Source: Multifurca ochricompacta (lineage: Eukaryota; Basidiomycota; Agaricomycetes; Russulales; Russulaceae). Taken from it: a stretch of DNA of 64,000 bases. The stretch spans positions 1 through 64,000 of the forward strand of contig WTXG01000048.1 of the NCBI GenBank assembly GCA_022496185.1, in the 5' to 3' direction. Positions 20,908 to 32,611 of the stretch are shown in pieces. The first letter of the stretch is position 1, and each line of letters begins with the position of its first letter. The notes beneath the pieces are model-generated. The model made no database searches. It was not told the origin of the DNA and worked only from the letters and a program-made list of their open reading frames with translations. A program made the translations under genes and the position numbers.

Positions 20908-22382
20908 GTTGGACCTGGTCGATGAGGATGAGGTAGAGTCCATTCACTGGTTTTTCATGGACAGGCACTGTGATTCAGAACGCTCAACGGCACTCCCGTA
21001 CATCCGCAAATGGTCCTTCTTGATCTCTATCATTTTTGAGTTGCCGCATGGAATTGTCATGCTCTCAGAGTTGCAGTATCAATACCCTGTTCCTCACTCT
21101 CACATTGTTGTTCTATCTCGTTCCTTTCTTGTGTACTTCCCGTATTTTAATTCATGGGCTAGGCGATGCCCAGGACGCAGGAGGCCGAGATTGCGGGCTG
21201 AGCTCTATCCCACTGATAAACATTATTTCGCATCTTAGAATTAGATGTAGATGTATAAACTGGAAAATCATTCTTTTTTTTTTTTGCTGAAATTGCACTT
21301 GTAAGAAGATGAATACTCTTGTGGTTTTGGTCAAAACAGGCATCTAGGTTCATAATAATCATACTTGTAAGCCTTAGTTCTTCTTGATCTGTTCAGCTCT
21401 CACACCCATGCAGCTACCATTCAGTTTCTCAAAAAGAAAGAAAAGGAATCTCCTGTTGACACAGGATGTGTCTGGAGATGCTTCAGACATCTAGAAAATT
21501 AGCTAGATTAGATTAGATAAGGACTCGGATCAAACAGACCATCTCTTTGTATATCTTTGTTTGTAGTCTTCTTTTGCGCAGTCTGCGCAGTAGCTGTTGT
21601 TAGTGTTCTAGTTGTAGAACTGCCATGCTGCCGGCTGTTGACTGTAAGCATTAGTGGGTTAGGCTTAGAATTTCTTCTATCAAAGGAGGTTAAATGATGC
21701 TCGTTTCACGGTCAAGACATATGTCCGTATATACAACAGGATCAATGTAAGACGAGTTCCAAACCAATGTGGCATGTAAAAATTGGCATAGGGAAACAAA
21801 GAACCACGGACGCAGGTAAGGTTGAAGGAATAATGAAGGAGAGCGGTTCTAAGTGACGTGAGTAAAAGGTAGTGGAACCAAAGGGAACACGAAACAAAGA
21901 TTTGTGATAACGCACGACAGTATCCTTTCCTTCAATGATTGACATCAGACACAAGTGGTATCATATCCAGCTGCATCCTGGAACAGTGATGGTGAGATAA
22001 GTGGCGAGGGGAAACTGATGGGGGCTTGTAACAAGGATGAGGTTTGAGGCAGAGCATTTTAGATAAAGGTGATCATAGGTGGCACAGCGAGTGTCCAGGG
22101 TCGAGACAAGGTGAACAAAGAATCACCGTGAGCAAAGGAAAAAAAGGCGGTGGGCAACCAGGCTAGAAGACAAATTGTGGGGAAGGTTCAGAAGCCTACG
22201 CGCCATCTCCTCCTGCATCTCCTTTTTCGTCGTTCCAGCTATGCTCGACACTGATGCAGGTGCAGAGAAGAAGAGGTATAAAACACGAGGAAAACGGAGC
22301 AACAGACGATGCTGCACGTGAAGACTGTGTGCATGCGATACTACCGTTGTTGATAGAGTTGTTGACGACAGAGTTAAGCAAT
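20908..22382. other. Gene-free interval
   Basis: No supportable gene. A TATAAAA stands near 22278. Confidence 0.4.
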
Positions 22383-22394
22383 GGCAACGCCGTG
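22383..22394. repeat. 12-bp target-site duplication, left
   Basis: GGCAACGCCGTG occurs here and again at 22851-22862 immediately after a poly(A) tract, bracketing a retroposed sequence. Confidence 0.85.
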
Positions 22395-22850
22395 CTGAGC
22401 ATTGCTACCGCATCACCCTATTCCCCCGGTCTCTTCCTCTCCCATGGACTAGACCCTCATCTTCGCCAACAGGTTCCTCTCTGAGGACCTGTTAAACTTC
22501 ATCCAGCACTCATGCACTTTCACCTCGCCGCCTTCTTCCCTTCGACCTCGCGAGCCTGATTGAGTTGAGCAGGTGACATCGGGTAAGTCTTTGTTTGTAG
22601 TTTCACAATCGGTCTTTACCCTTCCACCATATCCTTGACATGCCACTTTCTCTTCCCACACCCAGAGTCGATCCTTTTATCTCCACTCTTTAGTTAATCC
22701 TTTTCCTCCAAGTGAGGTTTTCCCTTTCGCTACTTTTCTCACAAGTAGTTACCATTGTCCGCCTAATAGCTGCTCTGTACCGTAGTAGCCGCGCGATTTG
22801 GGACGCACCCTGAAGCGCGAATAAATTTGATTCCAAAAAAAAAAAAAAAA
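22395..22850 (+). mobile_element. Poly(A)-tailed retroposon, 456 bp, with 12-bp duplication
   Basis: The insert ends in GCGAATAAATTTGATTCC and A16 (22835-22850), followed at once by a perfect repeat of the 12 bases preceding the insert. AATAAA lies close before the tail. This is the signature of target-primed reverse transcription. Its 3' end matches the minus-strand copy at 15739, so it belongs to a dispersed family rather than being a processed copy of a single gene. No ORF of note is inside. It may be a SINE or a 5'-truncated LINE tail. Confidence 0.85.
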
Positions 22851-22862
22851 GGCAACGCCGTG
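22851..22862. repeat. 12-bp target-site duplication, right
   Basis: Identical to 22383-22394 and directly abutting the poly(A) tail. Confidence 0.85.
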
Positions 22863-23183
22863 GGATGTAAGATCACATGACTGGTGCACGGGTGACTTTC
22901 ACGTGATGCGGTTATATTTCAAAAACAGTAGGCATGGGCATACGCCAGAGAGCACAGTCCATTCACCCCTGCTCCCCCTGCTCTCATTCTCAGGCGTGAC
23001 AGATCGTGAATGCAATCGTTTTCTATCACTGTCAGAATCTGATCTTCTTACCGTTGACCACGCTCGTCGGCTTTCACTGAACTGAAACGGGGGAACGAGA
23101 TACAGCTGTTTAATTCACACTACATCTGATATGGCAAATCAACCCCAATTCAGCGCTACTACATCCACAGCCCGTCCTGACTC
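22863..23183. other. Gene-free interval
   Basis: Nothing supportable between the retroposon and the convergent small membrane-protein gene. Confidence 0.4.
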
Positions 23184-23480
23184 TCACAGGCCATACTGCG
23201 GCGGCCTTGAGAGACTTCTTGTATCGACCAGACTCAAACTCTCCCTCAAGGCGTTGGCAATGATTTTGGTCTGGCGCGCTACGAGGATCATGCATATGAC
23301 ATTGATGACGACAAGGACGATGGTGGCGTAAACCACTTTGTCCAGGGGTAAGGCGGGGGTCACTTTACCCTTCGTTGAGATATCGTTGTCGTTGTCGTTG
23401 TCGTCGTCGTCGTCGTAGGTTGAAACCTCTTCTCCCTTCCCCAATCGTTCCTCCTGATTGAGTGGAGTGTACTTCTTCAT
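23184..23480 (-). CDS. Small single-pass membrane protein, 98 aa
   Basis: Intronless frame with an ATG at 23480. The product has an N-terminal polar part (MKKYTPLNQEERLGKGEE), an Asp/Asn run coded by a GTC/GTT-type microsatellite, one hydrophobic span of about 20 residues (VVYATIVLVVINVICMILVA), and a short C-terminus ending SLVDTRSLSRPPQYGL. The tail pattern VDTR-x-L-x-RP resembles short membrane proteins I recall from mushrooms that have no assigned function. It looks like the membrane anchor of UstYa-type proteins but has none of their HxxHC motifs, so that link is not claimed. The acidic run differs from its neighbours by slippage of a triplet repeat. Confidence 0.5.
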   Translation of the reverse strand: MKKYTPLNQEERLGKGEEVSTYDDDDDNDNDNDISTKGKVTPALPLDKVVYATIVLVVINVICMILVARQTKIIANALRESLSLVDTRSLSRPPQYGL

Positions 23481-25666
23481 TCGTGGTGCACTAATGATAC
23501 TTTGAAATCCCTGTATGCTGAGAAGGGGGAGGAGACTGGGGAACGACTAGCTCACCTCCGTTATCTGGGAATGCGACCGGAAAACTCCTTACTGAGGAAA
23601 TGGGGCAGCACACACTGCATGCCATTGAGGCTAAAAGTTATGTCCTCCTTCCGCTGGCAGCATCCCTTTGCCCTCCCCCCCTGCGTCTCCCAATCGATTG
23701 AAATTATTATTACACGTGATTTACGTGGGAGAGAGACCTTGGAAACTTGGGTATGAGACTCACCTTTCTTGGAATTACACCCGACGTACGTACAAACTTT
23801 AAAAAGATGATACCACGAGGGGATTGGATGATCATCATTGGAGCCGGTGCTCAGATGAACTTCCTTTTACCGATCTGCAGGTTCGAAAGAAGAACAAAAT
23901 AAAACAAAATAAAAATAGTGTAGGATCGGGGTTATCCGATCCGTTCGCCCAATCCCACAAAAGTCTCGTGGCTGTGGCCACAAGGTCACTGCATCGGAGG
24001 CGTTCGTTCTCATCCACCACGCCTTGAGTGATGCATATGCCCAATCTCCCACGTCTCATACAATTATCCATCAGACTGAGAAGCTCATTATTTTTATTGA
24101 TGAAGACGCTCTAATTTGACGGGGTTGCAAGTACCAACACCCCTTCAAGTATGTGTGTGTGCACTGTGGCTGTGATCTTGGAACTTTTGTACTTCTCCTT
24201 AGCGCTATCACCCTATCCCTATTAGAGGGATTCCATGAAGAAACACAGACAGACACTCTCTGTCAAACGGAACCCTTTTTTTGCTCTTTCAGGAATTCTG
24301 AGAGCAAAGTGAAGCCTTTAACCATCCATTTTCTACCCCTTCCCTGGAGAGACCCTGTCTATCTCCACTTATACTCGCGATGCCTAACTCCGACGCAAGC
24401 AAATGGGGGTTTCTTTGGACTCTCCATCTCTATCTAAGCCAATCCGGTTCTCCCGTATTCCGATACGCTTTATCTCAGGAAAAATCACGGAATTGTACTA
24501 TAGCTATAGCCATCATACCCTCCACACACAAACACTTATTCTCTTTTTTTTCTCCTTCCTCTACGGTCCTCGAGAATAAAAAAAACGTTCGGCCGGTCTG
24601 CTGCGGTCAGAGAGAACCAACGACCACGAAAAAGGAACAGTGGGAACGGAATACGAAATTTCTCGCTTCCGTTTCCTCCAGTAGAGATAAAATGTTTCAA
24701 CTTTCACCGATCCCGTCACTCGATGCATAATGATCTTTCCACAGTCACAATCTTTCACACACCCACACTCAAATAGCAGATAGATACGATACCTGGCCTG
24801 GATTTCATTTTAGTTATCTTTGGGGGTTCAGTCAAGTCACGAAGTTTCACAGGCTACTATGTAAGGAGGGGGAATTCCCTGAGAGCCCGAAGTACCCGAG
24901 AGTAGTTTTGTTCTCGACCCGGATCCGACGGGCCACTCGCCGGCGATTGAATTTCAAATGTTAAGCCATCGATCGTGGGAATAACGGCACCAAGGTTCTC
25001 TCACAGTCTCAGGTTCAGGTTCAGGTTCTTGTTGGACCTGGTGATGGTGATGGATAACAACACCGACGACTTCTCTCTGCATGCACTATGTGCCAAGAAT
25101 ACACTGACCTTATGGGTATGTTCAATATATTCCAAAATCTCATGCGACTCTCGTAACTTCAAAAATCATATCATTCATTGACCTCGTGTGACCCTTTCAA
25201 ACATACTCGTACTAAACCGCCCTCAGTTATCCTTTCTAATCAGAGCAACCTTCTCAGGAGGGACATCAAGTGGCAAACCAAACCAACCATGCTCAAGACA
25301 AGGTCTAAATTTCTCATTCACTTCTCTCCCTTTTGAGAAGGGAAAAAAAAAATAAAAAAAAATAAAAAGATAAAATTTGATAATTCGGAAATCCGCATTC
25401 CTTATTTCAATGAGGCGATCCATGGGAGTTCGTGAGTGAACGAGGTTAAAGCGAAGAGCACAGGCAGACTAACTTTTTGACGTGACGTTTTCATGATTGT
25501 ATCGCTTTGATACGACTCGATGTCCTAAATTCTGTCGCATCACATATAAAATAACACACACAAGCACGCACGCACGCACTCCTCTTTCTCTCTTTCTCTT
25601 TCTTTATTTGAGAGGGAGGGTGACAAGCAAGCAAGCCTATACGTATCACAAATCACACCACCGACC
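23481..25666. other. Gene-free interval upstream of the 7TM gene
   Basis: No gene could be supported; short open frames on both strands lack conserved-looking sequence. A TATA-like CATATAAAA at about 25542 and a pyrimidine-rich stretch (25580-25605) precede the 7TM gene start and may be its core promoter. Confidence 0.4.
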
Positions 25667-25791
25667 ATGGCGCTCTCTAATGACATGGCAGCTCTCATCG
25701 GCTTTGCCTGCGAGGCAGTCACGTACGGTACGTATAGTGAATCTTTTCTTTTCTTTCCTTTTCCTTTCTTTCTTTTCAAGCAGACATATTT

Positions 25792-25822
<31 letters not shown>

Positions 25823-27005
25823 TTTGGCACAGGGGCGTATTTCATTTTGTTCATCCTGTCTATGGTGATGATTTCCAAAATGAGGCAAGCCAAGCGACGT
25901 ATCAACGCTCCGATTGTCATCGCCAGCACCTTGCTCTTCCTTGTCTGTACCGCCCATTTCGCAATCGAATTTAATCATTTTTATATTACACTGGTACGTT
26001 ACTCCCTCCCGTTTTTATTCCCTCCTTTATTTTATTAATTTCGATCTTCGGTATTTGTATTTTTCTTTTTTTTTCTTTTTTACTTTCTAGAAAGAGATAG
26101 GCGTGAATCATTATGCAGACGAGACTAATCCCTTGATCGGCGCCGACCTTCTCATCTCCGTCGCCGACCTCATCGGGGATGCCATTCTCATTTATCGGTG
26201 CTGGCTCATCTGGGGAAAGAATTACTTTGTGATCATCATTCCATCCCTCTGCGCTGTGGCTGGCTTTGGTAACGCATACGCATCTCCACCCACTCTTCCC
26301 TATAATAACGTTTAATTATTTTTTTGTCAGCTTGCGTGGCGGAGGTATCTCACCTCTTACTTGGTATCAACCCAAGCGCACCCGTCGCTCCCGTCGCACT
26401 CGTTCCTCTCGCAACTGCAGGCTACGCTCTCCCTCTCGCCACAAACGCCATAGTGACCCTCCTGATAGCCTTTCGAATTTGGTATCTCTCCCCAGAAAGT
26501 CATCCAAGCCTACGTGGTCTTCATCCACCTTCTCGTACCGCACGACATGTAATCGCAATCGTTGTCGAGTCCGGTTTTCTCTACTTGATCACCCAAATCC
26601 TTTTCGTAGCCTTGTTCGCGGCTAAACATCCCGCACAAGCGATCATCGCTGTTATCGCCGTACAAATATACGTAAGTTTTATTTTATTTTATTGGTATTT
26701 ACTATCCAATAATGCGCGCCCTTTCCTCCTATATCTACTCACCCAACCACTATTTAATGTTGGTCATGCAGGGTATCGCTCCTACCTTGATCATCATACG
26801 CGTGGCGCGTGGCCTTCCGGATATCACTAAACAGACTGCCGGCGGAATGGCGTCATGGAATGTCCCATCTTCCCGGGTTCGCGTTGAGTGCTCCACCACC
26901 GCGTTCACGGATGCCACGGTGCCCATCAGCGACATCAGCATGCACATCATAAAAACTGACCGAGAAAGCTTTGAACCCAAAGACGTTGGTGGTAGGATGG
27001 TTTAA
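25667..27005 (+). CDS. Seven-transmembrane protein, five exons, about 320 aa
   Basis: Exons read as 25667-25727, 25833-25993, 26091-26268, 26331-26671 and 26772-27005; all joins keep phase and use GT-AG. The protein begins MALSNDMAALIGFACEAVTYG and has seven hydrophobic segments, e.g. AYFILFILSMVMISKM, ILFVALFAAKHPAQ, with the polar loop ADLIGDAILIYRCWLIWGKN between helices, and a soluble C-terminal tail of about 65 residues with Ser/Thr. This matches a large Agaricomycete family of 7TM proteins of unknown ligand, often thought of as receptor-like. Intron 1 holds a TTTA microsatellite. The gene lies between the UstYa/P450 block and the 98-aa membrane protein; a role in either is not shown. 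Confidence 0.85.
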
Positions 27006-28102
27006 AAAAATCATCAGAGTAAGAAAAACAAAAAAAAAAACAAAAACAAAAAAAAAATGGAGCACCTCGGTTGCGCCTAGCGCGCGGTTGGGTAGGTATC
27101 ATATATCTATATATACATGGGTATGGGTTGTTTTTTTTTGTGTCTGTGTCTTTTGGGCCAATTTGTTCTCGTCTTTGACATACAGAGAAGTTAGGGGGTT
27201 GGGAAAGGGGAGGTACCTATTATTATTGTTTCGTTTTTTGTAAATTAATCATTACCTCAGAAGGCCAGTAGTGTCCCCCTGGCTGGGTGTGTGAAAATGA
27301 AAACCGGCCATCTTATTGTGGTTTGCCTATATGGGTTATCGATAACTATATACACACCCTCCTCCCCGTTATCGTGACGCACACTGACTGGCTTGAAAGC
27401 ATGGTTAAATAGGTGCATCATGGGTCCATAACTAATTCTATATACATGGGCATGGGAAAACTAACAAACTGACCCACACCACCACGAAGTGTTTACATAT
27501 CTGATAATTAATTGCGCTTCCAACCAAGAAGATCGGAAGATGTGCCAGGTAGATGACCTGACCTCGAAGCTCCCATGCTCTCAGAATGTTTTTTTTTTTT
27601 TTTTGTTTTTTCCAGAAGCAAGATTTCTCATGGCTTATCCCCCCAAGGTAGTCATTTTATGGCCGCAATGATAAACTCAGTGAGACCGACACATGGAAAT
27701 GATCATGTCCACCCCTCCGTTTGTAGACCATCTCTTCCTTCGATGGTTAAACCCCGTCGCTAAACAAGGATCTCTCGGTAGATGTGGTGCGAGGATCCAT
27801 CCATCCATCCACCCAACCCACGATATCTCAATATCGTTATATCCCACACACACACACACACACATGAACTAGACTTGTCCTGTTCTGCCACTGACAAAAT
27901 AATTTGAATTTGAATGAGATTCTCTTGCCCAGGATTGTGTCATTCTAGGCGTGGCTCGTGCGAAGCCCTTGAAAAAACTCAGAACTTCAGTCCCCCCCCC
28001 ACCACCACCACCCTAGCTCAAAGATCTATAAGAATGGACCAAGAGAACGAGTCAACAAGCACCCAAGCCCCTCTCTCATAATTACCAGAAGCGAGAAACA
28101 GG
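27006..28102. other. Gene-free interval
   Basis: Poly(T) and CA-repeat low-complexity sequence and no supportable gene. GATAAC/GTTATCGATAAC-type palindromic sequence near 27335 may be regulatory, but this is only a guess. Confidence 0.35.
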
Positions 28103-28348
28103 ATGCGTACCCCATTGATGATCTTCTCTGTCCTCATCTCCTTTGTGGTCACTGTGTGTGCCACGCCCACAGGTATGCTCTTCCGTCACCCCTTACCCCC
28201 GCTTCCTCCAACCCCCCTCCCCTCCCCCCTACCAAAGCACAGCCGTTTTCGATATACGAATTCTTAATTTATTCATTTGAACAGGGGACGGGATATGGGC
28301 CGGTGGCGTTCATCAAGAGACTTCTAGATCCGGAGAGGCTCAGAAGAA
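28103..28348 (+). CDS. Putative secreted small peptide P1 (two exons visible, 3' end unclear)
   Basis: Exon 1 (28103-28172) encodes MRTPLMIFSVLISFVVTVCA, a clear signal peptide, followed by TPT. A GTATGC donor and an ACAG acceptor lead to exon 2 (28285-28348), which in phase gives GDGIWAGGVHQETSRSGEAQ. Another donor (GTACGT) follows, and the terminal exon was not found; without splicing the frame stays open to about 28442. The exon-2 nucleotides recur at 30027-30117. I recognise no known peptide family. The leader-plus-short-peptide design and the UstYa gene 4.5 kb downstream make a processed-peptide precursor plausible. Confidence 0.4.
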
Positions 28349-29175
28349 GTACGTTATTTTTCTGTCCTTGTCTTTGGTAGTGACGGGTAGATTTGAAACC
28401 CTCCGCTTCCCCTTTCCCCTTTCCCCTTCCCCCGTGATGTGACGGATAGATAACTAATCACACCCACGAATTTTGGAACAGTTCTAATTAAAGATAAATA
28501 AAGTCGACTGTTTTTCCTACCTCTCGTGGTGGAGGGGGAAGGGGTTGGGATTAAAGGGATTTTGATTCGAAAAAAAAAATTAAAAAAAATAACGGCAACT
28601 TGAGGGAGGGACTTATCTTGTTTTTTCTTTGGCCACGCCACGTGATAGAGCTACTACTTATTAAATAGGTAGCTTCCTTATCTAACACAGCCGCACTACA
28701 CTCGACGCACCCGATTTAAGCCATCATTTCCTTTATCTAGTTTGTCACAACCGATTAAGCATCAGTATGGCCTCATCTTCTTTTCTTCTATCAGAGGCCG
28801 TCCTTTGCTTTGGGGGCTGGTTGGTTGGGACACCCGTATTTGTGTACACAGAGCCGTTTAAAAAATCAGAGTGTTCTCTTTTTGGTTTTATTTTTTTTTT
28901 GGTTTTTTTTGTCGAATTCCATGCGTTCCATGTAGCGGGGGGGGGGGGGGAAGGAAAGCCGTAAACTGCAAAAAAGTGCATGCCCATTGGCGAAATCTGT
29001 CCACCCAAACTACCTTTTGAAAAAATAAAAAATAAAAAAACACCCTGAGTTCAAGTATAAGAATGGCTGGCTGGCTGGCTGACTGACTGGCTGACTGACT
29101 AATTGACCGTTCTATATCATTCAGAGAGAAAAAAAAAAAATCAAACAAACAAGAAGTGCCCCACCGCGAAACGTG
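28349..29175. other. Gene-free interval
   Basis: Poly(A/T) runs and GGCTGGCTGACT-type simple sequence; no gene seen. A third exon of P1 may be hidden here. Confidence 0.35.
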
Positions 29176-29259
29176 ATGCGCAACTCATTGATCCTCTCCA
29201 TTCTCTTCTCCACTATCATCATTTCAGTTGGCGTTGGCGCTAAGCCCTTGATGGTGTAA
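29176..29259 (+). CDS. Putative signal-peptide mini-ORF P3, 27 codons before a stop or donor
   Basis: ATG at 29176 opens MRNSLILSILFSTIIISVGV then GAKPLMV and a TAA. The start MR-x-x-L and the hydrophobic core resemble the leaders at 28103 and 31512(-). The stop overlaps a GTGTAAG that could serve as a splice donor, so this may be exon 1 of a longer precursor. With no second exon in hand the call is weak. Confidence 0.3.
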   Translation: MRNSLILSILFSTIIISVGVGAKPLMV

Positions 29260-29597
29260 GGATGGCTCAGGCGTTGAGCATGAAACCGTTAGCTGTCGCC
29301 ACTCTTGGTTACACTCATTTTTCTCTTTCATTACGAGCCCTGAACTAAGAAAACTTCTGACTTTTATTCGATCTTAGTTTAGAAAACCATCTTACTATAC
29401 TACAAAGCGATTAATGCAAGGTGCGAGCATTCGACGAATATCTCCCTTATCAGTACATAGGTCGTGCACTTTCCGGGCCGCCTGCCCGTCCATTCTTTAT
29501 ACCCTCTCGTTACCTCCCCGTCTTTATTGTCAAAGTTTTCACCTCGCCGTCTTCACCTCGCCGTCTTTATTGCATGGTCTTCACTTGGTCTTTGTTC

Positions 29598-29770
29598 AAA
29601 GTCACTCTCTAAGGCTTGCTTACTATACACCACAAATCTGGACTTTCCACAAGTATATAAAGGTATCTACAAATGCTTGTAGTAGTCCAGCGAACACGCA
29701 ATCTAGCTCTCTCTCTCTCTCTTTTTCTTTGTGCTGAAAAGAACTTCTCGACGACATACGCGCACAGGTC
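29598..29770 (+). repeat. Dispersed repeat, copy 1
   Basis: TCACTCTCTAAGGCTTGCTT, TGGACTTTCCACAAGTATAT and AAATGCTTGTAGTAG recur in the same order at 60071-60250. Both copies are on the plus strand in intergenic DNA. It may be the end of a retroelement or LTR, but no ends were found. Confidence 0.5.
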
Positions 29771-30026
29771 AAACGGAACCTACAAACAGCAATTATCTCA
29801 GTTCACGCACGTTACGTCTGCATTTGATCAGTTAGCTCAAAGGGCGCGTTCTCTCCTTTCCTTCTCTATCTCTCTCACCATCTAGGGAACACTTTGCCTC
29901 GCACTCACCGCGGATTGGCTCCGCACAATGGTTTATGAGAGTATGTCTGTCCTTCCACCCCCCCACCCTTTTTACACACCTGACTGTGTACGTCCTCCAC
30001 ACAACGTTTTTGGAACGTACGGTTAG

Positions 30027-30117
30027 GAGATCAGATATGGGCTGGTGGCGTTCATCAAGAGACTTCTAGAACTAATGATCGGGACGTTGCTCATCTTCCT
30101 AGAGAGTAGGCTCAGCA
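30027..30117 (+). pseudogene. Duplicate of the P1 second exon (P2), leader degenerate
   Basis: Nucleotides at 30032-30068 are nearly identical to 28290-28328. In the P1 phase the product reads DQIWAGGVHQETSR and then TNDRDVAHLPRE before a stop. An alternative frame, also shared with P1, reads YGLVAFIKRLLELMIGTLL here and YGPVAFIKRLLDPERLR there. A donor follows in the same place as in P1. Upstream the donor-like GTATGTCTGTCC also matches P1, but the leader region before it is interrupted by a stop. I take it as a decayed tandem duplicate. Confidence 0.45.
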
Positions 30118-30639
30118 GTATGTGTTTTGTGTGTTTCTGGGTGTAGCGATGGTGGCTGATTGATTCATACTCCTTCCACTCCCCTCCCACACACACACCA
30201 AAAATATAAAAAACAAAATTAATCAATCCATCATACACAAGATGTGAAACTCACTCGTGGTGATATGTGGGAGGTGGAGGGGGGGTAAATGGATGCACGC
30301 ATGCGAAAATTCTTGATTGATTGTTTTTTTTTTTGTGCACAATGAAAATGCCAAAAGAAGAAGTATTCTGGTCGAATGTACCAAGGTCGAGTGTGTATTA
30401 GGGGCAGCAAGGTGGGATTTCCCGGCCCGGTTTCAACTGTGGGACCCACAACAACCGGAATCGGTCGAGCTCACTATCTATGAGAATTCAGGTCAGGTCG
30501 GAGAGAGGGAACAAAGCAAGGGTTCTCATTTTCGATTTTGTGATTGATGAGAGTCAATGACATCCTTATCTCTTCCTCCCAGCTTATTATTATTATTATT
30601 ATTATTTAATACCTCATCTCATCTTTTTTTATAATCATC

Positions 30640-30816
30640 ATGCTCGTCTTCCATCACGTGGCGGAGGAACCGTGGACTCCGTCGAGGCAAATGAAGAACC
30701 GCGCATTCCCGCCGCTTTTACCCTCGGTTACTGCTTTCTCTCTAGCTTTTGTTTTGTTGGCAGTGGTTATCTATTGGCACCACACTGGTCGGCTAGGCTA
30801 TGAATTGATGATGTGA
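30640..30816 (+). pseudogene. Truncated UstYa-like gene, N-terminal part only
   Basis: Encodes 58 codons starting MLVFHHVAEEPWTPSRQMKN and ending after a membrane segment at a TGA. The first 40 residues match the intact UstYa-like gene at 32612 (MLVVHHAEEELWTSPP, RQMKN, FPP.LLPS), and the 80 bases upstream also match. The HxxHC-containing domain is absent. This is the product of a tandem duplication followed by loss of the 3' part. Confidence 0.7.
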
Positions 30817-31099
30817 TGGTTAGCCTCAGTCATGACCACATGATGCAGTGAGGCCACGGGATGGTTCACATCTTCTGTTACCCATGCCCATGGCTCCTTG
30901 GTGAGGAGCCCTACTACACTCGAAGAACAGACGTTAAAAAAAAGAATGCTATCGGAATATAAATTTGGTAGACCACAGCACTGGCACTATCATCGTGTGT
31001 GGTGTCATTGGCAGCCAACTTTTACTAATCAGAAAAGCAAGGAATACTTGACTTTGAACCAGGTGCAGATCCATTCCTCTATCGCGCTCCAGGAAGTTG

Positions 31100-31512
31100 A
31101 TTTATTTTTGAAACCAAAACTGTTTTTTTTTTTAAGTACAAAGGATTGGTCATAATGAAAAAAAAAAAAAAAAGATCAGAAATTACGCACCGATACTTCT
31201 GAGCTTGGGAAGCCATCATTATCTGGAGTTTGAGGGAAAATTGAATGGTACGCTCCTGTTCACTCAGTAGATATTCTATTGGTGAAACTTTTACAGGCAC
31301 ATATATATACCGTCACTGCTGTTCCAGTCTCAAAAAGTTGAGTGAACAAAAACAGCGATAGGAGTAGTAAGGGTGTAGGGAAACAGGGGGTGAGGGGGCG
31401 AAGGAAGGGGAAGGGTGGAAAGGGCGAACTTACTCTCCCGTTTCACAAGCGTAGCATTCACGGCAACGAGAGCGAAGAGGAGAAAATTGAAGATCTTCAA
31501 TAAGGTGCGCAT
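31100..31512 (-). CDS. Putative secreted peptide precursor P4 with Kex2-like site
   Basis: ATG at 31512 starts MRTLLKIFNFLLFALVAVNA, a good signal peptide, then TLVKRE and a GTAAGT donor. Lys-Arg directly after a leader is the classic Kex2 cleavage site of fungal secreted propeptides. Joining to an acceptor about 140 bases on would give a tail including SSDGIYMCL; a further downstream block (SPIEYLLSEQERTIQFSLKL) looks protein-like but I could not find a phase-correct join. The DGIY motif recalls DGIW in P1. Splicing is unproven. Confidence 0.4.
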
Positions 31513-31520
31513 CCCTTGTC

Positions 31521-31562
<42 letters not shown>

Positions 31563-31849
31563 TCTTCGAAAAATTGGGGGTTTTTTTATTTTTTATTTTT
31601 TTATTTTTTATTCCAATGGATGGCTGTTGTTGATGTTGACTGCTATCTCGTTCGAGTCATTCTTATATAGAGCTTAGCTTTGAAGTTCTCATTCACACGG
31701 TCTTCGCATGCGACAGGAAACTTACACACGCAAACCCAATTCATTTATTATCCCCCCACAACTCCAAAAGAAACAAAGAAACAAGATCAATCAATCAATC
31801 ATTCTCAAGAATGTGATTCATGGAATCATTATTATTTTTATGTAGGATG

Positions 31850-32110
31850 TGGAACTGCGTAGTGAGATGGGATAATAGATGCTCGTATGCGAAATTTCTT
31901 AATTTTGTTTGATTGATTGATTGTTTATTTTATTCTCGGACATTGATTTACTTTTTTGACAGGTTAGCGGGGTGGTCATCTCCATTTCTGTGTTGTTCTG
32001 TGTTAGTGCACAATGGCAATGCAAAAGAAAGAAGGATTATTCTGGTTCGAATGCGAATGTTTTTATTAACGAAATTATACACGTAGAGGGGCAACATCGT
32101 CGAGTGTGTG
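31850..32110 (+). repeat. Upstream part of the UstYa duplication unit
   Basis: Segments around ATGCGAAATTTCTTAATTTT, GTGCACAATGGCAATGCAAA and GGTTCGAATG match 30290-30390 in order, each preceding a UstYa-like start by roughly 300-700 bases. Both copies open with an MRxFLI start that soon meets a stop. This shows that the duplicated unit included more than the UstYa coding sequence. Confidence 0.5.
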
Positions 32111-32611
32111 TGTGTTTTTTTTTAACCTGTGCGCACCGATCATATTTAGAGGGGGGGGGGGGTTGACCGGATTCATGTCTGTTCTCTGGATATGCCCGGG
32201 TGTTCTTATGCCCACCTCCCCGGCCCTAGAAAGTACCTTCTATGTATGAAAGTAGCCACCCACATCAGGGAGATTACAAAAATCCTAGGATGCCTAGAAT
32301 ACGTAATCTTCCTAATGCACAACAACACAAGAGAAGACCCTTCCTTTATCGAGTAGGCTTATTCGTCAGTCATGGGTAAGTCACCTCGATGGAGGTGACC
32401 ATATCGGTGGGGTTTTCCGGCCCGGTTGCAAGTGTGGGGGGCTCACTCGTGGCCACAACGCTCTCGACCTGAGCCATAAGTGATAGCCTGTGTACACACG
32501 CTCGCTTTATGAGAATCAATGACATCTTTATCTCTTCCTCCCAGCTTTTTTGTTATTATTAAATGCCCCCCCCCCCCCATCTCACCTTTTATATTCATCA
32601 CATAAAAACTC

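Noticed and set aside
24153..24437. 94-codon frame starting MCVHCGCDLG
   Set aside because: No domain, no splice context and overlapping frames of similar length on the other strand.
30317..30547. 76-codon frame MIVFFFVHNENAKRRS..
   Set aside because: It crosses the duplicated upstream unit of the UstYa genes and is not kept open in the second copy.
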